Of a stretch of DNA of 64,000 bases, positions 1 through 8,760 are shown piece by piece (positions within the stretch are counted from its first letter, which is position 1; the number at the start of each line of letters is the position of its first letter). The DNA is taken from positions 1 through 64,000 of the forward strand of contig JAFUPN010000009.1 of assembly GCA_017481205.1 (NCBI GenBank). The letters are read 5' to 3'. The notes under the pieces were generated by a model that had not been told where the DNA came from, searched no databases, and saw only the letters and a list, made by a program, of their open reading frames with translations. This DNA comes from Clostridia bacterium. GTDB taxonomy: Bacteria; Bacillota; Clostridia; UMGS1810. Both the position numbers and the translations under genes were made by a program.

Positions 1-19
1 ATGTATGTATGTATGTATG
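1..19. repeat. ATGT tetranucleotide microsatellite at window edge
   Basis: About four and a half copies of ATGT stand at the left edge, so the true extent is unknown. No gene is visible between this point and the rubrerythrin terminator. Confidence 0.6.
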
Positions 20-164
20 AGCTTACACCATGCAGTCATAGCTTGTCAAGTCCTTTCTTTAAAAATTAAACAAAAAATTACAATGTAAGTTTATCATATA
101 ATTGTAACGTTTGTCAACACCATTTATGTGATTTGTTATTTTTTTGATATACGAAACAGCGAAG

Positions 165-204
165 CAGAAAAACAGGCTTCGCTATGCTGCGAGGCCTGTT
201 TTTT
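165..204 (-). terminator. Hairpin terminator downstream of rubrerythrin
   Basis: A 12-bp inverted repeat (171-182 against 189-200, one G-T pair) is flanked by A-rich sequence on the left and a run of T on the right, so it could stop transcription from both sides. It lies just after the rubrerythrin stop on the minus strand. Confidence 0.7.
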
Positions 205-210
205 GGTTTT

Positions 211-747
211 TTAATAATTCTCTTTCTTAATCTCAAAGTAGCTCTGAGGATGTGCACATACGGGACAAACCTCGGGAGCCTTCTGACCAACGCAGATGTG
301 ACCGCAGTTTGAGCACTGCCATATCATATCGTTGTCTCTGGAGAACACCAGTCCGCCGTCAATATTGGCAATGAGCTTTCTATATCTTTCTTCATGCTCT
401 TTTTCTATCTTGGCAACCTCAGAGAAAAGATATGCAATGTGGTCAAAGCCTTCTTCCTTGGCAGTCTCAGCAAAGCCCGCATACATATCTGTCCATTCAT
501 AATTTTCGCCGGCTGCGGCATCTGCAAGGTTTTCCATAGTGCCGGGGATACCGTCGTTAAGGAGCTTAAACCAGATTTTTGCGTGCTCCTTTTCGTTGTT
601 TGCAGTCTCCTCAAAGATAGAGGCTATCTGCACATAGCCGTCTTTTTTTGCCTTAGAAGCATAGTAAGTATATTTATTTCTCGCCTGAGACTCACCTGCA
701 AAAGCGGCAAGCAGATTTTTTTCTGTTTTTGAACCTTTTAATTCCAT
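211..747 (-). CDS. rbr: Rubrerythrin
   Basis: Non-haem iron protein of 178 aa that reduces hydrogen peroxide in the cytoplasm of anaerobes, using electrons from reduced rubredoxin or NADH-linked carriers. Residues 1-137 form the ferritin-like four-helix diiron domain, with the glutamate/histidine pattern seen in [10 protein letters not shown] (47-55) and EKEHEE (115-120). Residues 140-178 are a rubredoxin-like domain with Cys145, Cys148, Cys161 and Cys164 in two CxxC knuckles. An AGGAGG site precedes the ATG. It lies 48 bp after iorB, so it may be read through from the T-box operon, although a TATAAT-like box in the gap could also drive it alone. Its oxygen/peroxide defence role beside oxygen-sensitive IorAB is sensible. 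Confidence 0.96.
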   Translation of the reverse strand: MELKGSKTEKNLLAAFAGESQARNKYTYYASKAKKDGYVQIASIFEETANNEKEHAKIWFKLLNDGIPGTMENLADAAAGENYEWTDMYAGFAETAKEEGFDHIAYLFSEVAKIEKEHEERYRKLIANIDGGLVFSRDNDMIWQCSNCGHICVGQKAPEVCPVCAHPQSYFEIKKENY

Positions 748-795
748 GATTTATTACCTCCTGAAAAATATTATAGTTTTATTGTATACATTTTT

Positions 796-1362
796 TTACG
801 AATTATAACCAAGGTCGAATGCCTTAAGATTTACCTCAAGAAATTTCGGCGGTACTGTGGATTTGATTGTCTCAACCCAGTTTTCATAGGGGATGTCGGT
901 GCTCTTTGCCATTACGCCGATAAGAACAACATTAACCGCCTTGATATTGCCGGCTTCCTTAGCAATAGAAGCCGCGTCAACCTGAGTAAGGTCAAGCTTA
1001 GAGCTCATTTTTTCGCCGATATTTTCGGGATATTCCGCCGAGCCGATGATTACCGGCATGGGGTTTATCTCCTGAGTGTTTACAATCATCTTGCCGCCCT
1101 TTTTGAGATAAGGCATAGCTCTGTATGCTTCAAGCATCTCAAATGCAAGGATAATATCTGCCTCACCGCGGTCAATTATGGGAGAAAACACCTTGTCTCC
1201 GTATTTAACATAGGTTACGACACTGCCGCCGCGCTGGCTCATGCCGTGCACCTCGGATACCTTTACGTCGTAGCCTTCGTTTATAACAGTGTTGCCCAGG
1301 ATACGGCTTGCAAGAAGTGTTCCCTGTCCGCCGACACCCACAATCATTATATTACGAGTCAT
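796..1362 (-). CDS. iorB: Indolepyruvate:ferredoxin oxidoreductase, beta subunit
   Basis: Small subunit (188 aa) of the thiamine-diphosphate enzyme that interconverts aryl pyruvates with aryl-acetyl-CoA, CO2 and reduced ferredoxin. The N-terminal GVGGQGT motif and the gamma-type 2-oxoacid oxidoreductase fold sequence (DIILAFEMLEA, NTQEINP) identify it. I chose the ATG at 1362 rather than the upstream in-frame codons because those lie inside iorA and the remaining protein has the usual family length; iorA ends one base before it, so the two are translationally coupled. With IorA and the upstream acyl-CoA ligase it forms a T-box-controlled operon. Confidence 0.94.
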   Translation of the reverse strand: MTRNIMIVGVGGQGTLLASRILGNTVINEGYDVKVSEVHGMSQRGGSVVTYVKYGDKVFSPIIDRGEADIILAFEMLEAYRAMPYLKKGGKMIVNTQEINPMPVIIGSAEYPENIGEKMSSKLDLTQVDAASIAKEAGNIKAVNVVLIGVMAKSTDIPYENWVETIKSTVPPKFLEVNLKAFDLGYNS

Positions 1363-1363
1363 A

Positions 1364-3100
1364 TCAGTTATCCTCCTTTTCAATTGCCTCAAAGGGACAG
1401 ACATTGATACACAGACCGCAGCCGTTACATTGGTTAAGGTCAATCTTAACCCCGTCGCCGTCGGCAGAGATTGCAGGGCAGCCAAGCTTCATGCACATCT
1501 TGCATTTTTTGCACTTATCGGTAATTCTGCAGTGACCTGTGTATTTAACAGTTTTAAGCAGAGCGCAGGGTCTCTGTGCAATAATAACAGAGGGCTCGTC
1601 TCTCTCCACCTCTTCCTTTACAACCTTTTCAAAGTTCTTAAGGTCAAAGGGGTCTGCAACAGCAACATGCTCAACACCTATTGCTTTGCAAAGGGCAATA
1701 AGATTAACCTGCTTTGTCTCCTCACCTCTGATGGTATAGCCGGTTGTGGGATTATCCTGATGTCCTGTCATACCTGTGATGGAGTTGTCCAGGATGATAA
1801 CTGTATTTGTACCCTTGTTGTACACAATATCAACAAGACCTGTTATGCCGGAATGCATAAAGGTTGAGTCGCCGATTACAGAAACAAGCTTCTTGGTAAA
1901 CTCGGCACCTCTCGCCTTGCCCATGCCCATAGCGGCGCTTACGGACGCACCCATACAGATGGTTGAGTCAACCGCCTGCAAAGGAGCAACGGCGCCTAAG
2001 GTATAACAGCCGATATCGCCGGATACAACCAAACCAAGCTTTTTGAGAACATAGAAGGTGCCTCTGTGAGGACAGCCTGCGCACATAACAGGAGGTCTGA
2101 CAGGAATCTGCTCTTCAAGAGACGCGCTTTCCGGTGCATCTATACCGAGAATTGCTTTTCTTATCATATTGGGAGTATATTCGCCTATAAGGGTGAATAT
2201 ATCTTTTCCTGCAACATCTAAACCAAGAGCCTTGCAGTGATTTTCAATAACAGGGTCAAGCTCTTCGATTACATAAACCTTGTCGCAGCCCTTGGCAAAG
2301 TCAATAAGCTTTTTCTCGGGCATGGGATAAATCATACCTAATTTAAGGTAGTTAACCTTATCTCCAAGAGCTTCCTTTGCATACATATAGGTAACGCCTG
2401 AGGTGATAACGCCGATTTTTGAACCGTTGTTTTCAACAGTATTGAGCTCGGTTTCTTCTGCAAATGCCTTGAGTGCCGCAATTCTGTCCTCTACCACATA
2501 ATGACGCTTCATTGCCATTGCGGGCATCATAACGAATTTAGGAATATTCTTTTCATAGGGCTTAAGCTCAATATCCTCTCTCTCCCCTATCTCAACCAGG
2601 CTCTGTGAATGGGAAACTCTGGTGGAAAGGCGGATAAACACCGGTGTGTCATACTTCTCGGACAGCTCAAATGCCGCCTTGGTGTAGTCCTTGCACTCCT
2701 GAGAATCGCCGGGCTCAAGCATCATTATCTTTGAAGCCTCGGCATAGTGGCGGGAATCCTGCTCATTCTGAGAGGAATGCATACCCGGGTCGTCGGCTAC
2801 GCAGAGAACAAAGCCGCCGTTTACACCGGTATAGCTTGCGGTAAACACAGGGTCTGCCATAACATTGAGACCCACATGCTTCATGCAGGTCATGGCTCTG
2901 GCACCGCCTATTGCCGCGCCAAGGGCAACCTCACATGCCACCTTTTCATTGGGCGACCACTCGGCATATATCTCGTCGAATTTAACAATTTCTTCTGTTA
3001 TTTCGGTACTGGGTGTTCCGGGGTAAGAAGCAACCACTCTCACTCCTGCCTCATATGCACCACGTGCAACAGCGGCATTACCCAACAATAATTTTTTCAT
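1364..3100 (-). CDS. iorA: Indolepyruvate:ferredoxin oxidoreductase, alpha subunit
   Basis: Large catalytic subunit (578 aa) of IOR. The first ~190 residues hold the pyrimidine-binding domain with the SYPGTPSTEI motif. The thiamine-diphosphate binding stretch runs from GDIGCYTLGA (about 365) to GDSTFMHSG and LDNSITGMTG (about 424-455). The last ~55 residues carry two CxxCxxC...C clusters for two [4Fe-4S] centres. The reaction is reversible: in amino-acid fermenters it oxidises aryl pyruvates, whereas with an aryl-CoA ligase it can run in the direction of reductive carboxylation. The start overlaps the stop of the upstream ligase by one base (TAATG), so the genes are coupled. The Tyr T-box upstream argues for the biosynthetic direction here. 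Confidence 0.96.
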   Translation of the reverse strand: MKKLLLGNAAVARGAYEAGVRVVASYPGTPSTEITEEIVKFDEIYAEWSPNEKVACEVALGAAIGGARAMTCMKHVGLNVMADPVFTASYTGVNGGFVLCVADDPGMHSSQNEQDSRHYAEASKIMMLEPGDSQECKDYTKAAFELSEKYDTPVFIRLSTRVSHSQSLVEIGEREDIELKPYEKNIPKFVMMPAMAMKRHYVVEDRIAALKAFAEETELNTVENNGSKIGVITSGVTYMYAKEALGDKVNYLKLGMIYPMPEKKLIDFAKGCDKVYVIEELDPVIENHCKALGLDVAGKDIFTLIGEYTPNMIRKAILGIDAPESASLEEQIPVRPPVMCAGCPHRGTFYVLKKLGLVVSGDIGCYTLGAVAPLQAVDSTICMGASVSAAMGMGKARGAEFTKKLVSVIGDSTFMHSGITGLVDIVYNKGTNTVIILDNSITGMTGHQDNPTTGYTIRGEETKQVNLIALCKAIGVEHVAVADPFDLKNFEKVVKEEVERDEPSVIIAQRPCALLKTVKYTGHCRITDKCKKCKMCMKLGCPAISADGDGVKIDLNQCNGCGLCINVCPFEAIEKEDN

Positions 3101-4749
3101 TACTTATCCTCCTGATTGATTTCATTCTGCTGAGCAACAACGCTCTCACCGCAGTATATCCTGCGTAGCAGAGGCTTTTCGATTTTGCCGGTGGGATTTC
3201 TGGGTACGTCGGCAAAGATAAATTTGTGAGGTCTCTTGTATCTGGGAAGGTCGAGACAGAATTCTGTGATTTCTTCCTCAGTAAGGGTCATACCATCTTT
3301 TACCTGAACAATTGCTGCGGCAATTTCGCCCAGTCTACTGTCCGGCAGACCGATAACCGCTACGTCGTTTATCTTGTCATTCTTGCGGAGGAAATCCTCA
3401 ATCTGTACGGGATAGAGGTTTTCGCCGCCGGAGATAATAACGTCCTTCTTACGGTCAACAAGATAGATAAAGCCATCCTCGTCCTCCTGAGCCATATCGC
3501 CGGTATAGAGCCAGCCGTCCTCAAGAACCTCCTTGGTAGCCTTTTCATCGTGATAGTATTCTGTCATAACGCCGGGTCCCTTTACGGCAAGCTCGCCGAT
3601 TTCGCCCTGAGCAACGGTGTTGTGCTCCATATCACAGATTTTGACCTCCCAGCCGAAGCCTGCCTTGCCTATGGCTCCAACCTTATGGTCATTGCCGATG
3701 CCGAGGTGAACACAGCCGGGTCCTATTGACTCGGAAAGACCGTAGTTTGTATCGTACTGATGCTTCGGGAATATGCTCTTCCACTTCTTGATAAGGCTGG
3801 GGGGAACTGGCTGAGCGCCTATATGCATGAGCCTCCACTGCTCCAGCTCGTATTCATCAAGCTTAATAGTGCCGTTTTCTATAGCATCAAGTATGTCCTG
3901 AGCCCAGGGCACAAGAAGCCATACTATAGTACATTTTTCTTCGGATACAGCCTTTAAAATCCACTCGGGCTTGATACCCTTGAGCAGAATTGCCTTGCCG
4001 CCCACAAGAAAGCTGCCGAACCAGTGCATCTTTGCGCCGGTGTGATAAAGAGGCGGTATACAGAGGAATATATCGTCCTTAGTCTGCATATGGTGATCCT
4101 GCTCGGTTCTTGCAGCGTGCATAAGGCTGCGATGCTTGTGCAGAATAGCCTTGGGGAAGCCTGTGGTACCGGACGAAAAATAGATAGCCGCGTCGTCATC
4201 GTCGGTAAGCTTTATGTCAGGTGCCTTGGATGAGCAGTATCCAACCAGGTTGTCATAGCTTTCGGCAAAGGTGGGGCAATCCTCACCTGCATACAGCCAG
4301 AGCTTTACACGGGGAACCTTGTGGCAGATTTCCTCCACACGTCCGATAAACTCCGGCCCGAAAACTATAGCATCGGAATCGGACAGGCTCAGGCAGTATT
4401 TTATTTCGTCTGCCTCGTAGCGATAGTTAAGGGGCACTGCAAGAGCACCGGTCTTGAGTATACCGAAGTATACAGGCAGCCACTCAAGGCAGTTCATAAG
4501 CAGGATAGCAACCTTATCGCCCTTTTTGATACCTCTGGTGAGAAGCAGGTTTGCAAATCTGTTTGCTTTTTTGTTAAACTCGCTCCAGGTGATTTCCTTA
4601 CGGTATGCAGTGTTGGGATTTGACTCAATAAGAGAATACTCTCTCCAGGTCATTCTCACCTGGTTTTCCAGCTTGGGATTAATCTCAACAAGGCTTACGT
4701 CGTTGGGATAAAAATCTGCATTTTTGTTCAGAATTTCTGTAATTGGCAT
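3100..4749 (-). CDS. AMP-forming acyl-CoA ligase, probably acting on aryl acetates
   Basis: ANL-superfamily ligase (549 aa) that activates a carboxylic acid with ATP and CoA. The P-loop-like motif SSGTTGFPKA is near residue 190, and the YTGD and DRKKD..ISGGENLYP hinge motifs lie in the C-terminal third. I start it at the ATG at 4749, which has AGGAGACG eight bases upstream; an in-frame upstream start at 4788 falls inside the T-box terminator. The family name alone does not give the substrate. Its place as first gene of an operon with iorAB under a tyrosine T-box suggests 4-hydroxyphenylacetate, phenylacetate or indoleacetate. A general fatty-acyl-CoA synthetase is the alternative. Confidence 0.85.
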   Translation of the reverse strand: MPITEILNKNADFYPNDVSLVEINPKLENQVRMTWREYSLIESNPNTAYRKEITWSEFNKKANRFANLLLTRGIKKGDKVAILLMNCLEWLPVYFGILKTGALAVPLNYRYEADEIKYCLSLSDSDAIVFGPEFIGRVEEICHKVPRVKLWLYAGEDCPTFAESYDNLVGYCSSKAPDIKLTDDDDAAIYFSSGTTGFPKAILHKHRSLMHAARTEQDHHMQTKDDIFLCIPPLYHTGAKMHWFGSFLVGGKAILLKGIKPEWILKAVSEEKCTIVWLLVPWAQDILDAIENGTIKLDEYELEQWRLMHIGAQPVPPSLIKKWKSIFPKHQYDTNYGLSESIGPGCVHLGIGNDHKVGAIGKAGFGWEVKICDMEHNTVAQGEIGELAVKGPGVMTEYYHDEKATKEVLEDGWLYTGDMAQEDEDGFIYLVDRKKDVIISGGENLYPVQIEDFLRKNDKINDVAVIGLPDSRLGEIAAAIVQVKDGMTLTEEEITEFCLDLPRYKRPHKFIFADVPRNPTGKIEKPLLRRIYCGESVVAQQNEINQEDK

Positions 4750-4786
4750 TTTTTTCGTCTCCTTTTTTCTTTGGTGAGGACAGAAC

Positions 4787-5067
4787 AAAAAAATCCCGTC
4801 CCCCAGCAGAGGACGGGACTATACCCGTGGTACCACCTCAATTTATCACTGCCTCACGACAGCGACCTTATCAGGTAAAACACTACCTTCGTCCTGTAAC
4901 GGGAACCGCCCGATGCAGCCTACAGGGTTTTCAGCCAAAACCGTTCGGTGCACAGCTCTCGGAATGTATTCAATATGCCTCAGCCACTGTCTCACAGCAC
5001 CCGACAGCTCTCTTGAGACCTGCAGCATACCTACTTGTTTCCGGTCATTGCTTTTTATATTCACTTA
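4787..5067 (-). promoter_or_regulatory. T-box riboswitch leader, tyrosine specifier
   Basis: On the minus strand the leader shows T-box landmarks in order. First comes AGTAGG near the base of Stem I, then AGAGAGCTGTCGGGTG (Stem I apical region), then the specifier loop GAA-TAC-A with TAC at 4968-4966 (tyrosine), then the conserved GGTGGTACCACG antiterminator core (4837-4826). A terminator follows: TCCCGTCC paired with GGACGGGA and a run of seven T at 4793-4787. The UGGU bulge would pair with the ACCA end of tRNA-Tyr. When uncharged tRNA-Tyr binds, the antiterminator forms and the ligase-iorAB operon is read. The amino-acid assignment rests on one codon by eye, but both the GAA before it and the A after it fit the family rule. 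Confidence 0.9.
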
Positions 5068-5073
5068 TCATCA

Positions 5074-5102
5074 ATTATAATAAGAAATAATGCTTTTGTC
5101 AA
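5074..5102 (-). promoter_or_regulatory. SigA-type promoter of the T-box operon
   Basis: TTGACA (5102-5097), 17-bp spacer, TATAAT (5079-5074): a consensus vegetative promoter. Transcription should start near 5067, giving a leader of about 318 nt that holds the T-box. Confidence 0.85.
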
Positions 5103-5136
5103 GTTAAATGTTATATAAAATAGCAGAAAAACATAC

Positions 5137-5437
5137 GTCAGACTGTCGAATAATTAGTGATTTTGTTCACCCGGATGTGGGGACGTACATGCCGTGTCAC
5201 CTAAAAGCGTTGTGCCACGGGGCTTTCAGCCTTTCATGTACATCAGACTGTCGAATCATTACCGATTTTGTTCGCCATTCTATAGTGACGGGGCGCTTTT
5301 GCACAGAAAATCAGAATTTTCCATGCAAAAAGGATGCAAAGCATCTGACTGCCACCGTCCCTGAATGGCTCTTTTGTGCGGCAATTAAATTATCCGACAA
5401 TCTGACGGAACCCACCGGGCTCTTTTGTGCGAAATTA
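5137..5437. repeat. Composite palindromic repeat: element A inserted in element B
   Basis: Outer element B begins GTCAGACTGTCGAATAATT at 5137, runs to CATGTAC at 5242 and resumes at 5406 with CCCACCGGGCTCTTTTGTGC. Compared with the uninterrupted B copy at 12595-12748, the middle is interrupted by element A at 5243-5405. Element A starts CAGACTGTCGAATCATT and ends AATTATCCGACAATCTG, so its ends are inverted repeats. Its core carries a long hairpin, TTTTGCACAGAAAATC facing ATTTTCCATGCAAAAAGG. No protein of its own is supported. This fills most of the gap between the T-box promoter and pckA. Confidence 0.75.
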
Positions 5438-5530
5438 AGGATGTGCCGTAATCACAGCATTTTCGGTTCGTCGGAAACCGCCAAACCCTACGATTTATGA
5501 ATTAATTATCATTTACTATAGGCAGAAAAT

Positions 5531-5568
5531 AAGGCTTCCGATTTCCGGAAGCCTTATTTTTCTTTTAT
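5531..5568 (-). terminator. Hairpin terminator of pckA
   Basis: Perfect stem AAGGCTTCC/GGAAGCCTT with adjacent T and A runs on either side. It lies directly downstream of the pckA stop on the minus strand. Confidence 0.75.
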
Positions 5569-5578
5569 CTCTTATCTA

Positions 5579-7183
5579 TTATAACTGAGGACCTGCTGCA
5601 ACAAGTGCTTTACCTGCATCGTTGCCTGTGTATTTATCAAAGTTCTTAACAAAACGTCCAGCAAGGTCTTTTGCCTTTGTTTCCCATTCTGCAGCATCTG
5701 CATATGTGTCTCTGGGGTCAAGGATACCTGTGTCAACGCCGGGCAGCTCTGTGGGAACTGCAAGGTTGAAGTAAGGAATTGTCTTTGTCTCAGCCTTGAG
5801 GATAGAGCCATCAAGGATTGCATCAATGATACCGCGTGTATCCTTAACGGAGATACGCTTGCCTGTGCCGTTCCAGCCTGTGTTTACGAGGTATGCCTTA
5901 GCACCGCTCTTTTCCATCTTCTTAACAAGCTCTTCAGCATACTTTGTGGGGTGGAGCTCAAGGAATGCCTGACCGAAGCAAGCTGAGAAGGTAGGTGTGG
6001 GCTCTGTGATACCGCGCTCTGTTCCTGCAAGCTTTGAGGTAAAGCCGGAGAGGAAGTAGTACTGTGCCTGCTCAGGTGTGAGGATAGAACCAGGAGGAAG
6101 TACGCCGAATGCATCTGCTGAAAGGAAGATAACATTCTTAGCATCGGGAGCTGCAGAAACAGGACGTACAATCTTTTCAATGTGGTTAATGGGATAAGAC
6201 ACACGTGTGTTTTCTGTAACAGAACCGTCAGCAAAGTCGCATACGCCGTTTGCATCAACAGTAACATTCTCAAGAAGAGCATTACGCTTGATAGCATTAT
6301 AGATATCGGGCTCGGATTCCTTATCAAGGTTTATAACCTTTGCATAGCAGCCGCCTTCGAAGTTGAATACGCCGTTATCATCCCAGCCGTGCTCGTCATC
6401 ACCGATGAGGAGTCTCTTGGGGTCTGTAGAAAGTGTGGTTTTACCTGTACCGGAAAGACCGAAGAACAGAGCTGTGTTCTTTCCGTCCATATCTGTATTT
6501 GCGGAGCAGTGCATTGAAGCCATGCCGTTCAAGGGGAGGAAGTAGTTCATCATTGAGAACATACCCTTCTTCATTTCGCCGCCGTACCATGTGTTGAGGA
6601 TAACCTGCTCGCGTGAGGTGAGGTTAAATACAACTGCTGTTTCTGAGTTGAGACCAAGCTCCTTGTAGTTTTCAACCTTAGCCTTTGAAGCATTGTAGCA
6701 AACAAAATCAGGCTCGAAGTTTTCAAGCTCTTCTGCTGTGGGATTGATAAACATGTTCTTAACAAAGTGAGCCTGCCATGCAACCTCAACGATAAAACGG
6801 ATTGCCATGCGTGTATCAGCATTTGTACCGCAGAAAACGTCCTGTACATAGAGCTTCTTACCGGAGAGCTCGTTTACAGCAAGCTTCTTAAGCTCTGCCC
6901 AGGTTTCCTCGCTGCAGGGGTGGTTATCGTTCTTGAATTCATCAGATGTCCACCATACTGTATCCTTGGATGTTTCATCCATAACGATAAATTTATCCTT
7001 AGGTGAACGGCCTGTGTAGATACCTGTCATAACATTAACTGCGCCAAGCTCTGTTTCCTGACCCTTTTCAAAGCCTTCCAGAGAAGGATCTGTCTCAGCA
7101 GCGAACAATTCTTCATAAGAAGGATTGTGGATAATTTCCTTAACGCCGGTAATGCCGTATTTTGTTAAATCCAACTGTTTCAT
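5579..7183 (-). CDS. pckA: Phosphoenolpyruvate carboxykinase (ATP)
   Basis: Cytoplasmic enzyme (534 aa) linking oxaloacetate and PEP with ATP/ADP. In many gut anaerobes it fixes CO2 onto PEP during fermentation. The oxaloacetate-binding RSPKDKF motif is near residue 60, the P-loop GLSGTGKTT near 240 and the metal-binding DDEHGW shortly after; this is the ATP-type family rather than the GTP-type. I take the ATG at 7183, preceded by AAAGAGG; the longer in-frame version adds 16 residues without a ribosome site. A strong promoter lies 120 bp upstream and a hairpin terminator follows, so it is transcribed alone. Confidence 0.97.
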   Translation of the reverse strand: MKQLDLTKYGITGVKEIIHNPSYEELFAAETDPSLEGFEKGQETELGAVNVMTGIYTGRSPKDKFIVMDETSKDTVWWTSDEFKNDNHPCSEETWAELKKLAVNELSGKKLYVQDVFCGTNADTRMAIRFIVEVAWQAHFVKNMFINPTAEELENFEPDFVCYNASKAKVENYKELGLNSETAVVFNLTSREQVILNTWYGGEMKKGMFSMMNYFLPLNGMASMHCSANTDMDGKNTALFFGLSGTGKTTLSTDPKRLLIGDDEHGWDDNGVFNFEGGCYAKVINLDKESEPDIYNAIKRNALLENVTVDANGVCDFADGSVTENTRVSYPINHIEKIVRPVSAAPDAKNVIFLSADAFGVLPPGSILTPEQAQYYFLSGFTSKLAGTERGITEPTPTFSACFGQAFLELHPTKYAEELVKKMEKSGAKAYLVNTGWNGTGKRISVKDTRGIIDAILDGSILKAETKTIPYFNLAVPTELPGVDTGILDPRDTYADAAEWETKAKDLAGRFVKNFDKYTGNDAGKALVAAGPQL

Positions 7184-7305
7184 AATGCAATAAACCTCTT
7201 TCCTTAAAAATTTTGCTATAAAATATTTCAATACTCAGATTGCATATACGAAATATGCGGAGTGAGTTTAATTGACTAAAATCAAACAATTTTCAATCAG
7301 CATAT

Positions 7306-7334
7306 ATTATACAACAAAAATCACGATTTGAAAA
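7306..7334 (-). promoter_or_regulatory. SigA-type promoter of pckA
   Basis: TTTTCA (7334-7329), 17-bp spacer, TATAAT (7311-7306). The predicted 5' leader is about 115 nt. I see no known riboswitch in it; the rest of the 7184-7581 gap is AT-rich and holds only this promoter and the divergent one. Confidence 0.7.
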
Positions 7335-7518
7335 CCCCTTTTTTAAATTATTTGCAATTTTTAGTAATTAATACTATTTTTGAAGAAAAACCGACTTCAA
7401 AATTGCAAATTTTAACATCAAACTTGCATTTTTAAGGCTTTTGTTAACATTTTTTGAATAATTTGTGAATAATTTATTCATATTCCGTTATCGAATTCAC
7501 TTTTTTATCTGCAGGTGC

Positions 7519-7547
7519 TTGATTTTTTCCTTTTAAGCCATTATAAT
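7519..7547 (+). promoter_or_regulatory. SigA-type promoter of the CDF transporter
   Basis: TTGATT (7519-7524), 17-bp spacer, TATAAT (7542-7547), 34 bp before the start codon at 7582. Confidence 0.75.
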
Positions 7548-7581
7548 AATAGGAGTTTCAAATTTTACGGAGAATATACCG

Positions 7582-8745
7582 ATGGAATTATTATTCAGAC
7601 TTTTTATAAAAAATCATAATAATACAAATGATGAAGCAGTCCGCCGCAAATACGGCATATTGGGCAGTACAACCGGAATTGTGCTCAATCTCCTGCTGTT
7701 TGTCCTCAAGACTCTTGCGGGAGTTTTGACCCGTTCTATAGGCATTATTGCCGACGCGGTAAACAATCTGTCGGACGCAGGCTCCTCCATAATAACCCTC
7801 ATAGGCTTCCGGCTGTCGGGCAAGCCTGCAGACCACGACCACCCCTTTGGTCACGGCAGATTTGAATATATCAGCGCCCTGTTTGTATCATTTATAATAC
7901 TGCTTATGGCATTTGAGCTGTGCAAATCCTCCGTAAGCAAGATATTAACCCCGGAGGCAGTAAGCTTCAGCACGGTCTCCGCAGTGATATTGACCGTATC
8001 CATCCTGATAAAAGGCTGGATGTACCTGTTTAACAAAAAAATCGGCAAGACCATAAGCTCTCAGTCCATGGCTGCCGGCGCAAAGGACTCCCTATCCGAC
8101 TCGGTTGCCACACTTGCGGTACTGATAAGTCTGGTTGTGTCCCAGGTGTTTCGCATAAACATAGACGGATATATGGGTCTGGCTGTATCGGTATTTATTT
8201 TTTATACAGGCATAAGCACCTTGAGAGACTCGGTATCTCCACTGCTTGGAGGCACTCCCGACAAGGAGCTGGTGCAGAATATAGAAAGCACAATCCTCGC
8301 TCACAAGGAGATTGTGGGTATACACGACCTTATTATACACAACTACGGTCCCACAAGATTTATGCTCAGTGTGCACGCAGAGGTGCCTGCAAGCAGCGAT
8401 ATACTCAAAATTCACGATACAATAGATATTATTGAGCGCGAGATTGCAAAAAAATTCAGGTGTGACGCAGTTATCCACATGGACCCCATAGAGACGGACA
8501 ACGAGGTTATAGCCGAAGCCAGGGAGACTGTAAAAAGCATTATAAACGACATATCCCCTGCCCTTTCCATGCATGATTTCCGCATGGTATCGGGAGATAC
8601 TCATACAAATCTTATATTTGACGTGGTGGTTCCCTTTGACTTTGAAATGAGCAGCAGGGAGCTTACCGGAGAGATACAAAAACGTGTGTTTAATCACAAC
8701 AGCACATATTATGTTGTTATCACCATAGATAAAAACTATGTATAA
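7582..8745 (+). CDS. Cation diffusion facilitator (CDF) family metal exporter
   Basis: Inner-membrane antiporter (387 aa) that expels divalent metals such as Zn, Fe or Mn in exchange for protons. About six membrane helices lie in residues 30-220. The paired metal-site motifs are visible: DAVNNLSDAG in TM2, the HDHPFGHGRFE loop and KDSLSDSVAT in TM5. The C-terminal ~130 residues are the cytoplasmic ferredoxin-like dimerisation domain (HDLIIHNYGP, VHAEVPA), which makes this longer than the minimal CDF. GGAG precedes the ATG. A parvulin gene follows after 15 bp, so the two are probably co-transcribed. The metal cannot be told from sequence alone. Confidence 0.93.
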   Translation: MELLFRLFIKNHNNTNDEAVRRKYGILGSTTGIVLNLLLFVLKTLAGVLTRSIGIIADAVNNLSDAGSSIITLIGFRLSGKPADHDHPFGHGRFEYISALFVSFIILLMAFELCKSSVSKILTPEAVSFSTVSAVILTVSILIKGWMYLFNKKIGKTISSQSMAAGAKDSLSDSVATLAVLISLVVSQVFRINIDGYMGLAVSVFIFYTGISTLRDSVSPLLGGTPDKELVQNIESTILAHKEIVGIHDLIIHNYGPTRFMLSVHAEVPASSDILKIHDTIDIIEREIAKKFRCDAVIHMDPIETDNEVIAEARETVKSIINDISPALSMHDFRMVSGDTHTNLIFDVVVPFDFEMSSRELTGEIQKRVFNHNSTYYVVITIDKNYV

Positions 8746-8760
8746 TAAAAGGAGACAAAC

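Noticed and set aside
1-19. Functional repeat or telomere-like end
   Set aside because: Only a few ATGT copies at the artificial window edge; nothing to support a function.
5108-5500. 130-codon open frame in the repeat island upstream of pckA
   Set aside because: It lies completely in elements A and B; it contains the repeat-derived phrase TSDCRI twice and is not preserved in the other copies.
7184-7581. Metal riboswitch before the CDF transporter
   Set aside because: The 5' leader from the predicted promoter is only about 30 bases, leaving no room for a structured element.
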